A stretch of 64,000 nucleotides of DNA from JBEKIK01 sp963838495 (GCA_963838495.1 CAWIRC010000002.1:558001-622000), one strand, 5' to 3'; shown: positions 1-9,439, counted from the first letter of the stretch. Numbers and translations are program-made. The notes: generated by a model from the sequence alone, not told the origin.

Positions 1-2
1 TC

Positions 3-1973
3 ATCCTGTTTGTCCATGCTGCCCTGCGGGCCCAGGGTGACGATAATTCAAAAACCTCTGCCGGTGTGTCGAATACATTAAAAGTAAAAGATCAATCTAC
101 CGGCCAGCAGCAGAAACAGGAATCGGAATCGCCGGCCTCGAAAGAAAATGCGCCGGATAAAAGTATCTTTGAAACCAAAGAAAAATCCACCGATATCCAG
201 TCCGTTGCCCAAGACCACTCCGCCGCGCCCGCCGATGACGGCGAACTCAAGCCCGTGCCCAATTCCGACGAAGCCGGACCGGTGGCGTTGGAGGCGGCCA
301 GTTTCAAGGGCGTGATCCCGGGTACCACCACTATCGACGAAGTGGAAAAACTCTGGGGACCGCCAAAGGAAATTTTCAAACAAAACGCCCTCATGACGCA
401 GCTCTATTCCATCGCGCCCTTCGACCGCGTGGAAATCGGCTATCAGAAGGAAAAAGTCTCTTCCATCGTCATCCGCTTTGACAAACCCTTCCCCGCCGAC
501 AAAATCGCCCAACTCTTGGACATGGCCTCGGTTAAACCCGTGCTCGTTTCCAACGAGATGGGCGAAATCCTCGGCCAGGTGTATCCCGAACGGGGCGTGC
601 TCTTCGCCTTTGAACCCGGCCCGGATAAATCCAAACCTTCCATGAAAGTCGTCCACATAATCCTCGAACCGCTCAATGCCGAACCCTTCGTCCTCCGGGC
701 CGAAACCGAAATGGAAACCCGCTACGACCTCTGTCTGAGCGATTTGGAGCAGGCATTGAACCTCCAGCCGAAAAACGCCCGGGCAAACTGGCTCTTAAGC
801 CGCGTGCTCATGGCCGGCGACCAATTGGAAAAGGCCGACGAGGCCGCCGCAAAATCCATCCGCCTCGAACCGGAAAATCCCCGCTATCGACTCACCAGGG
901 CCCAAATCCTCGGCCAAATGGGAAACACCGCCGACGCCGTCAAAGAAGCCCAACAAGCCCTGGATATCTGCGCCAACCGCTCCCACCTCCAAGCCCGCGC
1001 CCTCTGTCTGCTTGGCGATCTTGCCGCTTCAGGGCCAAAACCCGATTATCGAAAGGCCATCATATACCATACCAAGGCCGTCCAGGCCGCTGATGCCGCC
1101 GCCAACGATCCCCATCCGGCCATCCGACTCACCGCCAAGGAAGTCCTCGTCAACGCACATCTGGGCGCCGCGCACGACATCGCCTGGGGCGATTGGAAAG
1201 ACAAAGAAGTGGCCGTTGGTAAATGGCTCGAACGTGCCGCCGCCTTCGCCGACGATCTGGTCCAAAATGAAGGCGCCTCCGAGGAAAATCAATTCCGCGT
1301 CTACACCCGGGCGCTTACCGCCTGCGTCGGACTGCGCGGCAAAACCGATCCCAAACCCTTGATCCAACAGGCCCTCGCCCACGGAAACGCCTTGATCGAA
1401 TCCACCCCCGACACTATCCGCAAAGCCCAATATCAATGGGACCTGGGTATGGCCCTTTACGACGCCGTGCAAATCTACCAACTCCGCGCCGACCATGCCT
1501 CGGCCTTGAAATACGCCCAATCCGCCGCTGAATACCTGGAAAATGCAAACCAGCGCAAACAAACCCTTGCCACCGCCTACGTCCTCGGCCGGCTGTACTT
1601 CCGCATTGGCGCCATTCACGCCATCCGCGACAAGAATCACGAAGAGGCCGTAGTCTGGTTCGACAAGGCCGCTCCGCTCCTCATGAAGCCCATCCCGCCC
1701 GAGTCCGAAGCCGACTTGGGCCACGAAGGCGAAACCTTCGTCAGCATGGGCGTCTCCTACTGGGAAACCAAACAACGCGACAAAGCCCTCGAACTTACGC
1801 AACACGGCATCTCGCTGATCGAACAGGCCGTCAAGCAAGGCGCCGCCGAACGATCCGAGCTCATCGTCCCTTACAACAATGTCTCCACCATGCACCGCAC
1901 TCTGGGCGCCGTCGAAAAGGCCGACCAATTCCAGGAAATGGCCGCCAAACTCAAAGACTCCAAAGTAAAATAA
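3..1973 (+). CDS. Secreted TPR-repeat protein, 5' end outside window
   Basis: The reading frame is open to the left edge of the window. A GTG at 66 is a possible start, but the upstream residues (ILFVHAALRAQG) look like the end of a signal peptide, so the true start probably lies before base 1. A Ser/Glu-rich low-complexity stretch comes first. A globular part follows (about residues 90-220, containing GVIPGTTTIDEVEKLWG), resembling the short repeats that precede TPRs in planctomycete proteins. From about residue 230 there are helical TPR-type repeats (ANWLLSRVLMAGDQLEKADEAA and others). It is probably an exported or periplasmic scaffold. A strong terminator follows at once. No enzymatic motif is visible and the function is unknown. 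Confidence 0.75.
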   Translation: MLFVHAALRAQGDDNSKTSAGVSNTLKVKDQSTGQQQKQESESPASKENAPDKSIFETKEKSTDIQSVAQDHSAAPADDGELKPVPNSDEAGPVALEAASFKGVIPGTTTIDEVEKLWGPPKEIFKQNALMTQLYSIAPFDRVEIGYQKEKVSSIVIRFDKPFPADKIAQLLDMASVKPVLVSNEMGEILGQVYPERGVLFAFEPGPDKSKPSMKVVHIILEPLNAEPFVLRAETEMETRYDLCLSDLEQALNLQPKNARANWLLSRVLMAGDQLEKADEAAAKSIRLEPENPRYRLTRAQILGQMGNTADAVKEAQQALDICANRSHLQARALCLLGDLAASGPKPDYRKAIIYHTKAVQAADAAANDPHPAIRLTAKEVLVNAHLGAAHDIAWGDWKDKEVAVGKWLERAAAFADDLVQNEGASEENQFRVYTRALTACVGLRGKTDPKPLIQQALAHGNALIESTPDTIRKAQYQWDLGMALYDAVQIYQLRADHASALKYAQSAAEYLENANQRKQTLATAYVLGRLYFRIGAIHAIRDKNHEEAVVWFDKAAPLLMKPIPPESEADLGHEGETFVSMGVSYWETKQRDKALELTQHGISLIEQAVKQGAAERSELIVPYNNVSTMHRTLGAVEKADQFQEMAAKLKDSKVK

Positions 1974-2006
1974 CCATCCCCCAAACCACCCGCATTTCCA
2001 ACATCC

Positions 2007-2039
2007 AAGCCCGCAGGTTCCGACCCGCGGGCTTTTTTG
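2007..2039 (+). terminator. Rho-independent terminator after the TPR gene
   Basis: The stem AAGCCCGC/GCGGGCTT at 2007-2014 and 2027-2034 is followed by a run of T residues. It lies about 35 bases after the TPR stop codon. Confidence 0.85.
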
Positions 2040-2098
2040 TTGTTTTTTACAATTTCATCTCTATTCCGCTTCTCTTCGCATCCCAATAAAATACCATT

Positions 2099-2580
2099 AT
2101 GTTCCAGCAAATAAAATTATTGTGCGTCTTGATTGCAATCACAGACCTGGTCCTTCTGGGAGTGATGGTTCATTACACCTCCTGGCCGTTCATGCTGAGT
2201 TTTGTTTTCCTAAGCGCCATCGTCGGCGCCTGGCTGCTGAACGATGGTCTGCGCAGCTATTTGAAAAAGGCCCAGAACACGGCGGCCGCCGGAGCGATGT
2301 CGGCCGATGTCTTTCTCCTGGCGCGGCCGCCCGCCTGGCGGCCGGTGTGCTCTTCATATTTCCCGGCCTGCTGACCGATCTTTTGGCCCTGCTCTTGATT
2401 TCACCTGCGGGAAAACGGCTGCTGAAATTCCTTATCAAATCGCTGTTTGCAAACATGTTCCCCCATCTCTCAAATCCGGATTATATCTCCCGTCCCAGCG
2501 CCGACGGCCCGGCCAAAGATAAAATTATCGACGTCCAAATCATAAATGGGAATGATAAAGAACCGGAAAATCGACGGTAA
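2099..2580 (+). CDS. fxsA: FxsA family membrane protein (frameshifted)
   Basis: This is a small FxsA-type inner-membrane protein; the family is known from suppression of F-exclusion of phage T7. The first frame (from ATG 2099) carries two hydrophobic segments and the family-like GAWLLNDGLRSYLKKAQ region up to ...SADVFLLA. The rest of the family pattern (RLAAGVLFIFPGLLTDLLALLL and SPAGKRLLKFLI) is in the +1-shifted frame to 2580. Restoring one base in the GC-rich stretch at about 2320-2335 gives a 160-residue protein of normal family length. The break is probably a sequencing or assembly deletion. If real, the gene is a pseudogene. Confidence 0.8.
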
Positions 2581-2626
2581 TTCGCCCTGTCTTTCCCGCC
2601 TCGTAGGAAATATACTGAGTGAAGAA

Positions 2627-2866
2627 CTATAACAAATCCTCCCCTCTCCGGGCACCATACAAAGTTTGGTCGGGAGAGCGGCCGGGGGTGAGGGCTATAA
2701 CAAAATCATCCCCTCTCCGGGCACCAAACAAAGTTTGGTCGGGAGAGCGGCCGAGGGTGAGGGCTATAACAAAATCATCCCCTCTCCCTTTGGGAGAGGG
2801 GCAGGGGGTGAGGGCTATAACAAAATCATCCCCTCTCCCTTTGGGAGAGGGGCCGAGGGTGAGGGC
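2627..2866. repeat. Array of four GAGAGGG-type palindromic repeats
   Basis: There are four consecutive units, each opening with CTATAACAAA(A)TC and closing with GTGAGGGC. They start near 2627, 2695, 2764 and 2815. The two inner-right units have the common core CCCCTCTCCCTTTGGGAGAGGGG. The two left units have a longer hairpin whose tip is GGCACCA...TTTGGTC. The family recurs at 35067, 42835, 44208, 47251, 54271 and 58549. The array lies between fxsA and nadA and contains no credible gene. Confidence 0.85.
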
Positions 2867-2891
2867 GTTTCAGTTCCCAAGAGGATAAACA

Positions 2892-4036
2892 ATGTCTTCC
2901 ATGCCCGACAAATCCACTCCGCCCGCCTGCGATCTCACCTCCTATCAGTCCCTGGAAAACCACGCCCTCGTTAATCGCATCCAGCAAGTCCGCCGCTCCT
3001 TGGGCCCGCGCCTGCTGATCCTCGGCCACCACTACCAGCAAGACGACGTGATCGCCCTGAGCGACCTCAGGGGCGACAGTTATCAACTCGCCTCCCTGGC
3101 GGCCTCGCACGACGAGTGCCGGGCCATCGCCTTTTGCGGCGTGCACTTCATGGCCGAAACCGCCGACATCCTCGCCAACCGACCCGAGCGCCTGGTCGCC
3201 CGCGGCGGACAGCGCGTAAGCGTCATCCTCCCGGACCTCGCCGCCGGTTGCTCCCTGGCCGACATGGCCAACATCCATCAGGTCGAAGAGTGCTGGCGCC
3301 GCCTTGCCGAAGTGATCGATACGAACGACCTCATGCCGATCACGTACGTCAATTCCACCGCCGAAATAAAGGCCTTTTGCGGCCGACACGGCGGCATCGT
3401 CTGCACCTCGGCCAATGCCCGCGCAGCCCTGGATTGGGCCTTTGCCCACCGCTCCCGCGCCTCTTCTTCCCTGACCAGCACCTGGGCCGCAACACAGCCA
3501 AGGCCATGGGCATTCCCTTAGAAAAAATGCCGCTCTGGGATCCAAACGCCGACGGACTGGGCGGCAACTCGCCCCAGACCATCCGCCAAAGCCGCGTCAT
3601 CCTCTGGCAAGGCGATTGCAGCATCCACCAGCGCTTCCTGCCCAAGCACGTCGATTATTTCCGCCAAAAATACCCGGGCATTAAAATCCTCGTCCATCCC
3701 GAGTGCTCCATGCAAGTCGTCGACATGGCCGACGCGGTGGGCTCGACCGGCCGCATCATCCGCGCGGTCGAAGAAGCCCCGCCCGGCACAAAATGGGCCA
3801 TCGGCACCGAGCTGCACCTGGTCAACCGCCTCAAACGCGAGCATCCCGAACAGGAGATCCACGTCCTTTCCACCCTGGCCTGCACCTGCCCGACCATGTC
3901 CATGATCGACCTCGCCCATCTGTGCTGGGCCCTGGAAAATCTCGCCGCCGGCACGCCGGTAAACCTTATCGAAGTCCCCCCCGAAACCGCCCGCTGGGCC
4001 CTCGAAGCGCTGAAGCGAATGCTGGAAGTGAAATAA
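2892..4036 (+). CDS. nadA: Quinolinate synthase NadA (frameshifted)
   Basis: NadA condenses iminoaspartate with dihydroxyacetone phosphate to quinolinate in NAD biosynthesis, using a 4Fe-4S cluster. The first frame (2892 to about 3455) has LLILGHHYQQDDV and FCGVHFMAETADIL with the first cluster Cys, and ends ...DWAFAHRSR. The second frame resumes with LFFPDQHLGRNTAKAMGIP and carries HPEC and LACTCPTM, the other two cluster Cys regions, to the stop at 4036. Adding one base near 3455 gives 381 residues, close to the usual length. All expected motifs are present, so the break is more likely a base-calling or assembly deletion than decay. nadB and nadC are not in the window. Confidence 0.9.
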
Positions 4037-4125
4037 AGATTTTATGTTTAGCCCCAGAGCTTGCTCCGGGAGTAAATTCGTAGATGTGCAAAATGAACTG
4101 TAAAGTAGGGCGCATTTCATGCACC

Positions 4126-4704
4126 CTATTTTTGCGGCTCGCTTCCTTCCGGCGTGGGAATCTTCGGATTCAGATCTGGCGGGGGACCGGCTTCCTCTTT
4201 CTTTCCGCCTTCAGCCGCGCCTTGCGGTTTAAAAGGCGGGGGTTCGTTGCCGCCTTCTATTTGCGGATGGATCTCTTTGCCATCAGGCAAAATAACGTCA
4301 ATTTTATTGATTTCCCATTGATTGCCGCCTGTCATTCGGGCTTTGACATGCGCCTTGCCTTTGCCCTTCGGTCCGGATAAGTCCCAACGGATATCAAAAT
4401 TATTGCCATCAGGTGTTATTACCGGAAACCAGGAATCGTCCTTGATGGGTTGGCCAAAGGCCTCTTGAGCCTCCTTGTCCTCTTGAATTTTATCCATTGT
4501 TATTACATAAGGCTCCATGTGCCTTAATCCGGTTATAAACAAAGCCGCGAATCCGACCAAACAACCCCCGCACATCAGTATTAGACATAATAAAATCGTC
4601 GGTATGAACCATTTCCAGTTGCGCGACCACCAGCCGCGGGGTTTTTGCTCCGGCCCGGGAAATGTGGCGTCCAAGGCTCTTGGGTCCGAATAGTTTGAAC
4701 TCAT
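4126..4704 (-). CDS. Coa1/Tim21-like membrane protein
   Basis: This 192-residue protein has a cytoplasmic N-terminus with the motif GWWSRNWKW. One membrane helix follows (about residues 34-58, PTILLCLILMCGGCLVGF). The outer domain runs through EAFGQPIKDDSWF and DLSGPKGKGKAHVKA. This is the layout of bacterial cytochrome oxidase assembly factor Coa1-family proteins, in which GPKGKG is a recurrent element. The tail is Pro/Glu/Lys-rich. Its start overlaps the stop of the small upstream gene by four bases, suggesting translational coupling. No oxidase genes are nearby, so a role in respiratory assembly is only a family-based guess. Confidence 0.75.
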   Translation of the reverse strand: MSSNYSDPRALDATFPGPEQKPRGWWSRNWKWFIPTILLCLILMCGGCLVGFAALFITGLRHMEPYVITMDKIQEDKEAQEAFGQPIKDDSWFPVITPDGNNFDIRWDLSGPKGKGKAHVKARMTGGNQWEINKIDVILPDGKEIHPQIEGGNEPPPFKPQGAAEGGKKEEAGPPPDLNPKIPTPEGSEPQK

Positions 4705-4916
4705 GGGTTTTGCTCCAAATTAAGATACTCCGGGTCGATGTCATAAAAGGCCTGGTCCGCTCCCTCGAATTGGACCAAAGCCCGGCCGTTGCAATTAAAC
4801 GTTATCACCCGCCCCGGCACGTTCGCCCAACGCATCAATTCCGGACGCAACGCCTCGATCATAACCGTCCGCCCGGTGTAGGTCTCTTTCAGCCTGTCAA
4901 GTTCTTCGCTCGTCAT
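4701..4916 (-). CDS. Small conserved hypothetical protein (71 aa)
   Basis: This short protein sits directly upstream of, and overlaps by four bases, the Coa1-like gene, so the two are probably co-transcribed. It is soluble, with a helical start (MTSEELDRLKETYTG) and a beta-rich middle (GRVITFNCNGRALVQFEG) ending in YDIDPEYLNL. The alternating pattern resembles a small SH3-like barrel. No known family or catalytic residue could be named. Codon use and the overlap with its neighbour argue that it is real. Confidence 0.65.
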   Translation of the reverse strand: MTSEELDRLKETYTGRTVMIEALRPELMRWANVPGRVITFNCNGRALVQFEGADQAFYDIDPEYLNLEQNP

Positions 4917-4924
4917 TTGAAGTA

Positions 4925-5022
4925 TTCAGTTGTCAGTTTTTAGTAATCAGTTTTAAATCACCCCAAATCTCAAATCTCAAATCTCTAATCTCTAATCTCA
5001 AATCTCTAATCCCTAATAGTCT
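4925..5022. repeat. Short-word low-complexity spacer
   Basis: The spacer holds degenerate repeats of CAGTTnTCAGT followed by about seven variants of AAATCTCAAATCTCTAATCT. Similar short-word tracts occur at 9440-9500, 35250-35320, 51962-52118 and 60570-60730. No gene is seen here. Confidence 0.6.
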
Positions 5023-5049
5023 ACACCCGCCGCTCATCGAGGCAAAGGG

Positions 5050-6151
5050 CTATTTTTCCTGGGTTTTGCAGTAGCGGAGATACGCCTCCAAAAAACCCTG
5101 GATGTGCCCGTCCAGCACGTCGTGGAAGTTGCTCTCCGAATATCCGGCCCGCGCGTCTTTTATCCGCTGCTCCGGATGCAGAAAATAGCTGCGGATCTGC
5201 GAGCCGAAGCCCACCTTGGGCTTGTGCGAGTATTTGGCGGCCTGCTCCGCCTCGCGCTTTTCCTCCTCCACGTGCGCGAGCCGTGCCCGAAGCATTTTCA
5301 TGGCTATCGCCCGGTTCTTGTGCTGGCTCCGCTCGTTCTGGCACTGCACCACTATCCCGGTGGGCAGGTGCGTCAGCCGGATTGCGCTGGAAGTTTTGTT
5401 CACGTGCTGCCCGCCCGCCCCGCTCGCCCGAAAAACGTCCTCGCGCACGTCCTCGTCGCGAATGTCGATATTGATCTGATCTGAAACCTCGGGTGCAACG
5501 TCGATGGCGGCGAAACTCGTCTGCCGCTTGCCCTCGGCGTTGTACGGGCTGATGCGCACCAGGCGGTGGATCCCGCTCTCGCCCTTCAGATATCCGTAGG
5601 CCATCGGCCCGCGCACCGCGATCGTCGCGCTGTTGATCCCGGCCTGCTCGTTGTCCTGCCGGTCGAGCAACTCCGTCTGATACTCGTTGCCCTTCGCCCA
5701 GTTAAGATACATCCGCAAAAGCATTTCCGCCCAATCGTTGGCGTCGGTCCCGCCGTCCCGGGCATAGACCGTAAGCAAGGCCGCGTTCGAATCAAAAGGG
5801 CCGTCCAAAAGGGCCTTCGTCTCCAGCGCCTCCAGCGCCGCTTCCACCCGCTTCAGTTCGCCGAGAACCTCGGCCGACAGCCCCTCGTCCTCCTCGGCCA
5901 TTTCCATAAGCGCGGAAAGATCGTCCCCAGCCTTTATCAATTCCTCCAGGGGCTTTAACACCGCCTTGAGGGCCTTCAACTGCCCAATGGTCTCTTGGGC
6001 CTTTTCCTGATTGTTCCAGAAGTCGGGCGCAGCAAACTGCTCTTCGATCGCCCGGACTTTCGACTGCCGGCCCTCGAAGTCAAAGAGAGTCTCGCAATTG
6101 CAAAATGCGATGCTTGATGTTTTCCGCCCGATCGATCAGTTCGCGTTCCAT
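5050..6151 (-). CDS. prfB: Peptide chain release factor 2, programmed +1 frameshift
   Basis: RF2 reads UGA and UAA stop codons and triggers peptide release. The obvious frame begins only inside the protein (near 5979), but on the minus strand an ATG at 6151 opens a 23-codon leader that ends at an in-frame TGA (6082-6080) in the context CTT TGA C. Slipping +1 there gives LDFEGRQ, APDFWNNQEKAQ and the full RF2 body, 366 residues in all, a normal length. Seen in the body are SGAGGQHVN with the GGQ catalytic loop, the SQHKN region and GFGSQIRSY. The leader supplies the usual autoregulatory switch. The Shine-Dalgarno-like booster found before the E. coli site is not evident. Downstream lie the small gene and Coa1-like gene on the same strand. 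Confidence 0.95.
6079..6085 (-). promoter_or_regulatory. prfB: prfB programmed frameshift site CTTTGAC
   Basis: On the minus strand the codons are CTT, TGA, C. In known prfB genes, slow recognition of this UGA when RF2 is scarce lets the peptidyl-tRNA slip +1 from CUU to UUU, restoring the RF2 frame. The heptamer matches the classical site exactly. Upstream bases (TTGCGAGACTCT) lack a clear AGGGGG element. Confidence 0.93.
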
Positions 6152-6173
6152 AAAATATTATTATTAAATAAAA

Positions 6174-6395
6174 TTAAAGTAACTTAAGAAATTCATCTAC
6201 ATTCATGCCTGCCGCCCTTAATAATGACCTCAAAGTTCCAGGAGCCAATTCTCGATGTAACGGTATCGATAAGCTGGCAATTGCTCCTCGCTTAAGCATC
6301 ACAACATGACTGCCTCTTTGCCGATCTTTTCGCCAACCGGCGCGTTCTAATGCTTTGACCGCCTCTGCCCCGGAAACTACTGGAAGTTTAGGCAT
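6174..6395 (-). CDS. hicA: HicA-type mRNA interferase toxin
   Basis: This is a 73-residue double-stranded-RNA-binding-fold protein of the HicA/YcfA family. Seen: LPVVSGAEAVKALERAGW, then QRGSHVVM, in which His30 is the family's catalytic histidine, then a hydrophobic strand and IPLHRELAPGTLRSLLRAAGM. HicA toxins cleave mRNA and are neutralised by HicB. The start codon overlaps the stop of the hicB-like gene by one base (TAATG), the usual tight coupling, here with antitoxin first. The pair sits between prfB and mnmA. Confidence 0.9.
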   Translation of the reverse strand: MPKLPVVSGAEAVKALERAGWRKDRQRGSHVVMLKRGAIASLSIPLHRELAPGTLRSLLRAAGMNVDEFLKLL

Positions 6396-6601
6396 TACAG
6401 AGCTACCTCGACCTCACGTATAGCCACTGTTAAAGGCATTCCATTGGCCGCCCGGGCTTCCAAGCAAACCTGGATGGCCTCCCGTATGTTTTCCAGGGCT
6501 TCATCCTCTGTTTTGCCTTGTGATATGCAACCAGGGATTGCCGGACACTCAGCCACAACCATGCCCGTTTCATCATGTTCTAGCGTAACAAGTAATTTCA
6601 T
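6395..6601 (-). CDS. hicB: HicB-type antitoxin
   Basis: A 68-residue protein with the partial RNase H-like HicB fold: a first strand (LLVTLEHDETGMVVAECP), then the family motif IPGCISQGKTEDEALENIREAI and a helix (CLEARA). It precedes hicA and overlaps it by one base. There is no C-terminal DNA-binding (ribbon or HTH) extension, so this short form probably acts mainly by binding the toxin. The AT-rich 230 bases upstream are the likely promoter region shared with the divergent mnmA. Confidence 0.9.
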   Translation of the reverse strand: MKLLVTLEHDETGMVVAECPAIPGCISQGKTEDEALENIREAIQVCLEARAANGMPLTVAIREVEVAL

Positions 6602-6829
6602 AAAATCCTATTTCTGATATCAAATCACCCATTTCATAATACAGATTGATAGCCGACGAGACAACCCCAGAACAGGCTAATGCTGTTGTCTTGCGATTGA
6701 GGGTAATAATCATTCTAATGAATATAATAGTTTACATATAATGGTATCACATATTCGTTTTTCGGTTTTATGTCAATTCCAGGTAGAAATGCCCAGGTTT
6801 AAAGCTCGCATTCACAATCTCTTAATCTT

Positions 6830-7915
6830 ATGTCCCGCGTAGTTTTAGCCATGTCCGGCGGAGTGGATAGCAGCGTGGCGGCATGGCTGCTCCGGGAAAA
6901 GGGGCACGAAGTCCTCGGCGTATTCATGCGCCACGGACTGGCCCCGGAAACGGCCTGCCCGGCCGGTCCCGCCCCTCGGCGGAAACAAGGCTGTTGCAGC
7001 GCATCCGACGCCGCCGACGCACGCCGCGTGGCCGACACGTTGGGTCTCCCCTTTTACGTGCTGAATTTCCAGCCGGAATTCGCCCGCATCGTCGATTACT
7101 TCGTATCGCAATATACGGCCGGCCGAACGCCTAATCCCTGCATCGTCTGCAATACCTGGCTTAAGTTCGGGAAACTTTTCCAATATGCCGACAGCGTGGG
7201 GGCGGACTATGTTGCCACCGGCCATTACGCACGGCTGGAACGCCTGAAGGACGGCGAAATCACCCTTTGCCGCGGCAGGGACGAGGCAAAAGACCAGTCC
7301 TATGTGCTCTTCGGCATTAAGCGCGGGCTCTTGGGCCGCTTGTTATTTCCCCTCGGCGACCGCCGAAAAGAGGATATCCGCCGCATTGCCGCCGACTTGG
7401 GGCTCCGCGTGGCCCATAAACCCGACAGCCAGGAAATCTGCTTCATCCCCAACCAAGACCACGCCGCCTTTATCCGCAGACGCAAAGACTATGTAGACAC
7501 CTCGGGCGAAATCGTCACCGCGGATGGAAATGTAGTTGGCAGGCATGGCGGCTTGGAGCAGTTTACCATCGGCCAGCGAAAGGGCCTCCAACTGGCTTTC
7601 GGCCAACCAAGGTACGTTATTCGCATCGATCCCGATACCCGGCAAATCGTTATCGGCGACCGCGAGGAATTGGCTCGCGGCGAACTGACCGCCGTCCAGG
7701 CCAATTGGCTGGTGAATGATGACTTTTTAGGCCATCCCTTCCCCTGCCAGGTAAAGATCCGTTATCGCAGCAGATCATATCCGGCCACCGTGGAGGTCTC
7801 TGCGGGGGATCGAGTTCGGGTTCGCTTCGATAAACCCTGTTATGCCATTGCCCCCGGCCAGGCCGCGGTTTTTTATCAAAATGACAGGCTTCTTGGCGGA
7901 GGGTGGATCGAGTAA
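6830..7915 (+). CDS. mnmA: tRNA-specific 2-thiouridylase MnmA
   Basis: MnmA makes the 2-thio group of uridine 34 in Lys, Glu and Gln tRNAs. The PP-loop ATP-binding motif SGGVDSS is at residues 9-15. The two catalytic cysteines are Cys104 in NPCIVC and Cys204 in SQEICFIP. The central VATGHYARL and KDQSYVLF segments and the C-terminal beta-barrel (RYRSRSYPA) are all present. At 361 residues it is full length, and the ATG at 6830 begins exactly before the PP-loop. It needs sulfur from a cysteine desulfurase; one is encoded at 48862, although whether that enzyme serves it is unknown. Confidence 0.96.
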   Translation: MSRVVLAMSGGVDSSVAAWLLREKGHEVLGVFMRHGLAPETACPAGPAPRRKQGCCSASDAADARRVADTLGLPFYVLNFQPEFARIVDYFVSQYTAGRTPNPCIVCNTWLKFGKLFQYADSVGADYVATGHYARLERLKDGEITLCRGRDEAKDQSYVLFGIKRGLLGRLLFPLGDRRKEDIRRIAADLGLRVAHKPDSQEICFIPNQDHAAFIRRRKDYVDTSGEIVTADGNVVGRHGGLEQFTIGQRKGLQLAFGQPRYVIRIDPDTRQIVIGDREELARGELTAVQANWLVNDDFLGHPFPCQVKIRYRSRSYPATVEVSAGDRVRVRFDKPCYAIAPGQAAVFYQNDRLLGGGWIE

Positions 7916-8415
7916 ACGAAATAACTATTTAGCACATAATCTCTTGCGACAATATCGGTTTTAAACCCCCACCCCCCGATTGGTCCGCATGAATCCCCGA
8001 TCTCTTTTTATTACTTTAATCCGTACTGCTTGACAAATCGCTAAAAGTTATTAAGTTGGAATGGTAGGAAGACATTATGTCAAACCCTAGTCAAGTAGCT
8101 TAGGGGGCTTGATAATCCTTGGGCTATTTGGCAAATTATGTGAATTGAGTATGGATTTACCAATTTTTCACTACAACTTACTCATTTAGCAATACGGAGG
8201 CAGCGAGCAGCGGGTTCGTCACGAGGTTTCGGGCACTTAGGACATTTCGACGGTGGAAAAGGATCGGCCGCTGTTGTCACTTATCTAAGTGGATTGTGCA
8301 TTCGCACTGTGAGAGTGTGACCAGGTTCAGTGCCTTGTCGAATCACTCGTGTACGAACTAGCCGAACGCCAAGGCCTAATGGGAGCAATCCCTAACGGTC
8401 AGGAGTGTTTGCGCC
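7916..8415. other. Noncoding spacer, no gene seen
   Basis: These 500 bases between mnmA and the sigma-54 activator contain stops in all frames and no convincing start. Nothing more than short hairpins is seen. Confidence 0.5.
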
Positions 8416-9366
8416 ATGACTTTGACTACTAGACCGGAACTCGGCGTTCCAAACATTGTCGGCGCATCTCAGGTCTTGTGCGACGTCGTCAAGCTCATCG
8501 ACAAAGTCGCCCTCAGCGATTGTTGCGTTCTCATCGAAGGCGAAAGCGGCACCGGAAAAGAATTAATCGCACGCCGCCTCTGTGCTAAAAGCCCCCGTAA
8601 AGACAAACCTTTTATCCCCGTTAATTGCGCGGGCATCAGCGGATCCCTGTTCGAAAGCCAGTTTTTCGGACACGTCCGCGGGGCCTTCACCGGCGCCGAG
8701 CAAAGTACCCTGGGCCTGGTCCGCACCGCCCACGAAGGTACCCTCTTCCTCGACGAAGTCGGCGAAATCCCCCTCAATCTCCAACCCAAATTGCTCCGCG
8801 TTATTCAAGAGCAAGAGGTCATGCCCGTCGGAAAGCCCATCCCCATCAAGGTTAACACCCGCTTTATCGCCGGCACTAACCGAAATCTGCGCGAACTTGT
8901 GGACCAGGCAAAGTTCCGCCAGGACCTCTATTTCCGCTTGAACATCGTCCGCGTCGTCGTCCCTCCCCTCCGCCAGCGGGCCGAGGATATACCCCTCTTG
9001 CTCGACCACTTCGCCGCTCATTATGCCCGGCATTACAAAAAGATCGAGATTCTTATTTCCCCGGCCGTACGCAGTTTGCTGGCCGGCTATCCCTGGCCGG
9101 GAAACGTCCGCGAATTGGCGGCCTGGGTCGAACGCCTTTATGCCACCGGCTTGGATGCCGAAGTCCTGGTCGAGGCGTTACTCCTGGAGTCCGATAAAAA
9201 ACAGGAAAAATTGCCCATCGACGGCATGTCCTTGCGCCAACTGGAACGCTGCGCAATCGAACAGGCCATGGACCGGACCGATTTCAACCAGCGCAAGGCG
9301 GCCCGCCTCCTGCACGTTCACCGCGCTACCCTGTCGCGAAAGCTCAAGCGCCACGGCCTGAAATAG
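8416..9366 (+). CDS. Sigma-54 enhancer-binding protein without sensory domain (PspF-like)
   Basis: This 316-residue AAA+ activator of sigma-54 RNA polymerase consists only of the ATPase and DNA-binding parts. The AAA domain starts almost at the N-terminus (VGASQVLCDVV). Walker A is GESGTGKE, the sigma-54-contacting loop GAFTGA is at residues 89-94, Walker B is TLFLDEVGE, and the Arg-finger region is FRQDLYFRLNI. The end is a Fis-type helix-turn-helix (RKAARLLHVHRATLSRKLKRHGLK). With no receiver or GAF domain it should be controlled by a partner protein, as PspF is by PspA. A strong sigma-54 promoter lies 280 bases after its stop, before a cluster of small genes that are its likely targets. 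Confidence 0.93.
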   Translation: MTLTTRPELGVPNIVGASQVLCDVVKLIDKVALSDCCVLIEGESGTGKELIARRLCAKSPRKDKPFIPVNCAGISGSLFESQFFGHVRGAFTGAEQSTLGLVRTAHEGTLFLDEVGEIPLNLQPKLLRVIQEQEVMPVGKPIPIKVNTRFIAGTNRNLRELVDQAKFRQDLYFRLNIVRVVVPPLRQRAEDIPLLLDHFAAHYARHYKKIEILISPAVRSLLAGYPWPGNVRELAAWVERLYATGLDAEVLVEALLLESDKKQEKLPIDGMSLRQLERCAIEQAMDRTDFNQRKAARLLHVHRATLSRKLKRHGLK

Positions 9367-9439
9367 CCGCCTCTCTTCGGCTTTCACCGCTCTGAACCAT
9401 TTCTCTCCCGGTTCTCCATTCTAAATCCGCCCTTTGCCC

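Noticed and set aside
5979..6151. RF2 starting at the internal TTG at 5979
   Set aside because: It would lack the N-terminal domain; the leader plus CTTTGAC frameshift site restores the whole protein.
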